Source of the DNA: Desulfuromonas sp. SDB
Lineage (GTDB): Bacteria > SDB-A
Direction of reading: 5' to 3'
DNA length: 16,400 nucleotides
NCBI GenBank assembly: GCA_001412365.1
Contig: LKUE01000093.1
Location: 1 to 16,400 of the forward strand
Position numbers and translations under genes: made by a program. The notes under the pieces were generated by a model that searched no databases, had not been told where the DNA came from, and worked only from the letters and a program-made list of their open reading frames with translations. Position 1 is the first letter of the stretch. Each line of letters opens with the position of its first letter. This document shows, piece after piece, positions 15,043 to 16,400 of this stretch.

Positions 15043-16392
15043 TTAAAGAATAATGATTTTACCTTTTTGTTTAAAATCTACACTATTAAATTCATAAAAA
15101 TACATTCCACTACCAGGTAAATTAACATCTATTTGATGCCTTCCTGAAGAAAATAATCCATTTAATGGTGTAGAAATTAATCTTCCAGAAAGATCATAGA
15201 TACCTAAATTAACTTGTCCTTGCTTTTGAAGTTCAAATTCAAAATGTATTTGATTTCCACCAATTGAACTACAAAAAACAGAACTGCCATTATTTTCATT
15301 TACCTGTTCTTCCTCCACTCCCACCAATCCCATTGAATCGGTTTTGATTACATAAACATCACTTCTACCTTCACCAAAAGAATATGTCTCACCAGCTATA
15401 ATATAACCACCATCATAGACTTGTTGGATAGAACTGGCATATTCAGCACTATCTCCACCAAATACCTGTTCCCATTGAATATTTCCTTGGGAATCTGTTT
15501 TGGTTATTCCTATATCGGTTGCAGGATAAGTTCCTACCGTGGATAGTATTATAAAACCTCCATCGGAAGTCTGCTGACCGGCAATTCCGGATATAGGTTT
15601 TGCCCATAATGAATCACCCAGGGAATCAGTTTTTAGAAGGATGGAACCGATAACCACATATCCTCCATCATTGGTTTGATCAATGTCATACCCCTCACAA
15701 GATATATTTCCTCCATAGTATTTTGTCCAAATTGTGTCCCCATAAGAATCAATCTTGATTAGATAAATATTTCTTAAATCAAGGTTAATTCTTAAAAAAC
15801 CTGTTACAATATAATTCCCATCTATAGTTTTTTTAATTGCTCTCCCCTCACTGTATCCGGATCCATAAAATCTTGTCCAAAGTGTATCCCCAATTGAATT
15901 GATTCGGACTACATAAATTCTATCTCCATTAGCTCTCGTTCTCCCTGCAATTATGTAACCTCCATCAAATGTCTTACAAATAGCATATGCAATATCTTGA
16001 TAATTTGTACCATATTCATTTGCCCATACTGAATCACCTAAAGAATCTGTTTTTATGCAATAATAATTTTCATTCCAACAAGATCCAACTGAAATATAAC
16101 CGTAATCCTCAGTTTGCTGTACGGATCTTCCTCCACAGGCAAGTCCGCCATATACATTTATCCACTCAACATATCCATTTAGATCAATCTTAATCAAATA
16201 CAATCCATCCTGTGACACTCCATAAGAAGCAGTATATCCAGAAATTATAAATCCACTATCAGAAGTTTGTTTAACTGATCCTGCTCCATCCCAATAAATA
16301 CCCCCGAAAGTTCTCTCCCAGGTTCCAGAACAAAGAGGAAAAGCGATCAACAATATCATGAATATTACGGGAATAGCCCTGTGATAACTCAT
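15043..16392 (-). CDS. Secreted repeat (probable beta-propeller) protein with T9SS sorting domain
   Basis: The 449-residue protein has an N-terminal signal peptide (hydrophobic core PVIFMILLIAFPLCSG, 8-23) and then about seven units of roughly 45-50 residues. Each unit follows the pattern W-x-x-x-(F/Y)-GG ... DGGYIIAG ... (L/V)IK-T/I-D-x-GD. Units begin near W25, W77, W123, W172, W222, W263 and W307; the fifth and sixth are shortened. Seven such units suit a seven-bladed beta-propeller, an inference. Residues 370-449 are a type A T9SS sorting domain: FELQKQGQVNLGIYDLSGRL, then GRHQIDVNLPGSGMYFYEF and a basic tail KQKGKIIIL. The protein is thus expected to cross the outer membrane and be anchored or released. 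Only 8 bases precede the ATG in the window, so promoter, SD and an earlier start cannot be judged. Such proteins are often numerous in FCB bacteria. Confidence 0.85.
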   Translation of the reverse strand: MSYHRAIPVIFMILLIAFPLCSGTWERTFGGIYWDGAGSVKQTSDSGFIISGYTASYGVSQDGLYLIKIDLNGYVEWINVYGGLACGGRSVQQTEDYGYISVGSCWNENYYCIKTDSLGDSVWANEYGTNYQDIAYAICKTFDGGYIIAGRTRANGDRIYVVRINSIGDTLWTRFYGSGYSEGRAIKKTIDGNYIVTGFLRINLDLRNIYLIKIDSYGDTIWTKYYGGNISCEGYDIDQTNDGGYVVIGSILLKTDSLGDSLWAKPISGIAGQQTSDGGFIILSTVGTYPATDIGITKTDSQGNIQWEQVFGGDSAEYASSIQQVYDGGYIIAGETYSFGEGRSDVYVIKTDSMGLVGVEEEQVNENNGSSVFCSSIGGNQIHFEFELQKQGQVNLGIYDLSGRLISTPLNGLFSSGRHQIDVNLPGSGMYFYEFNSVDFKQKGKIIIL

Positions 16393-16400
16393 AAATAATC

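Noticed and set aside
13769-16392. Reading the DUF3800 gene and the secreted protein as one defence or surface system
   Set aside because: They are about 300 bp apart with differing base use, and nothing in the sequences links their roles.
1-16400. RNA genes, CRISPR arrays, insertion sequences, prophage genes, riboswitches
   Set aside because: No cloverleaf-like or regularly spaced repeats, transposase or phage structural signatures were seen on reading either strand; no computational scan was possible.

Overview
The window reads as an AT-rich bacterial chromosome segment, probably from an anaerobe of the Fibrobacteres-Chlorobi-Bacteroidetes (FCB) superphylum or a related candidate phylum such as Cloacimonadota, WOR-3 or Marinimicrobia. 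The pointers are a secreted repeat protein with a type IX secretion (T9SS) C-terminal sorting domain, a strict-anaerobe-type (class I) hybrid cluster protein, and a mixture of genes with strong and with no visible Shine-Dalgarno (SD) sequence. The exact lineage is inference.

Layout. 6-1076 (-) encodes an ERCC4-fold nuclease. It is divergent, across a 152-bp AT-rich region, from 1229-3679 (+), a HerA/DUF87-type ATPase with a C-terminal coiled coil. That gene converges on an rrf2-hcp operon (5777 to 3698, -) and shares a terminator hairpin with it. The regulator gene carries a long near-perfect palindrome lying over its own promoter. The 5778-6102 gap holds this promoter and operator, plus a 43-codon C-terminal scrap that looks like a lost S9-family peptidase, bracketed by a 12-bp inverted repeat. 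Next, all on the minus strand, comes a run read from 12266 down to 6103: an unknown 333-aa protein, an unknown secreted 220-aa protein, a small SAM methyltransferase, and a 1272-aa class III nucleotidyl cyclase/AAA ATPase/TPR protein built like animal soluble adenylyl cyclase. The last two are joined by an ATGA overlap.

12336-13681 (-) is a two-gene unit, a metallo-beta-lactamase-fold hydrolase followed by a DUF123 (GIY-YIG-like) protein, again with a 4-bp overlap. 13769-14737 (-) is a lone, very AT-rich DUF3800 gene next to about 300 bp of AT-rich DNA without a recognisable gene; this stretch looks accessory. 15043-16392 (-) is the secreted repeat protein.

How genes work together. The only confident functional unit is rrf2-hcp, a metal-sensor-type repressor and its nitrosative-stress target. 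The methyltransferase/cyclase pair and the hydrolase/DUF123 pair are translationally coupled but their joint jobs are unknown. The ERCC4 nuclease/HerA-like ATPase neighbourhood recalls a motor-nuclease pair, but this is a hypothesis. No RNA gene, CRISPR array, intact insertion sequence or prophage was seen, and I did not find a clear new multi-gene system.
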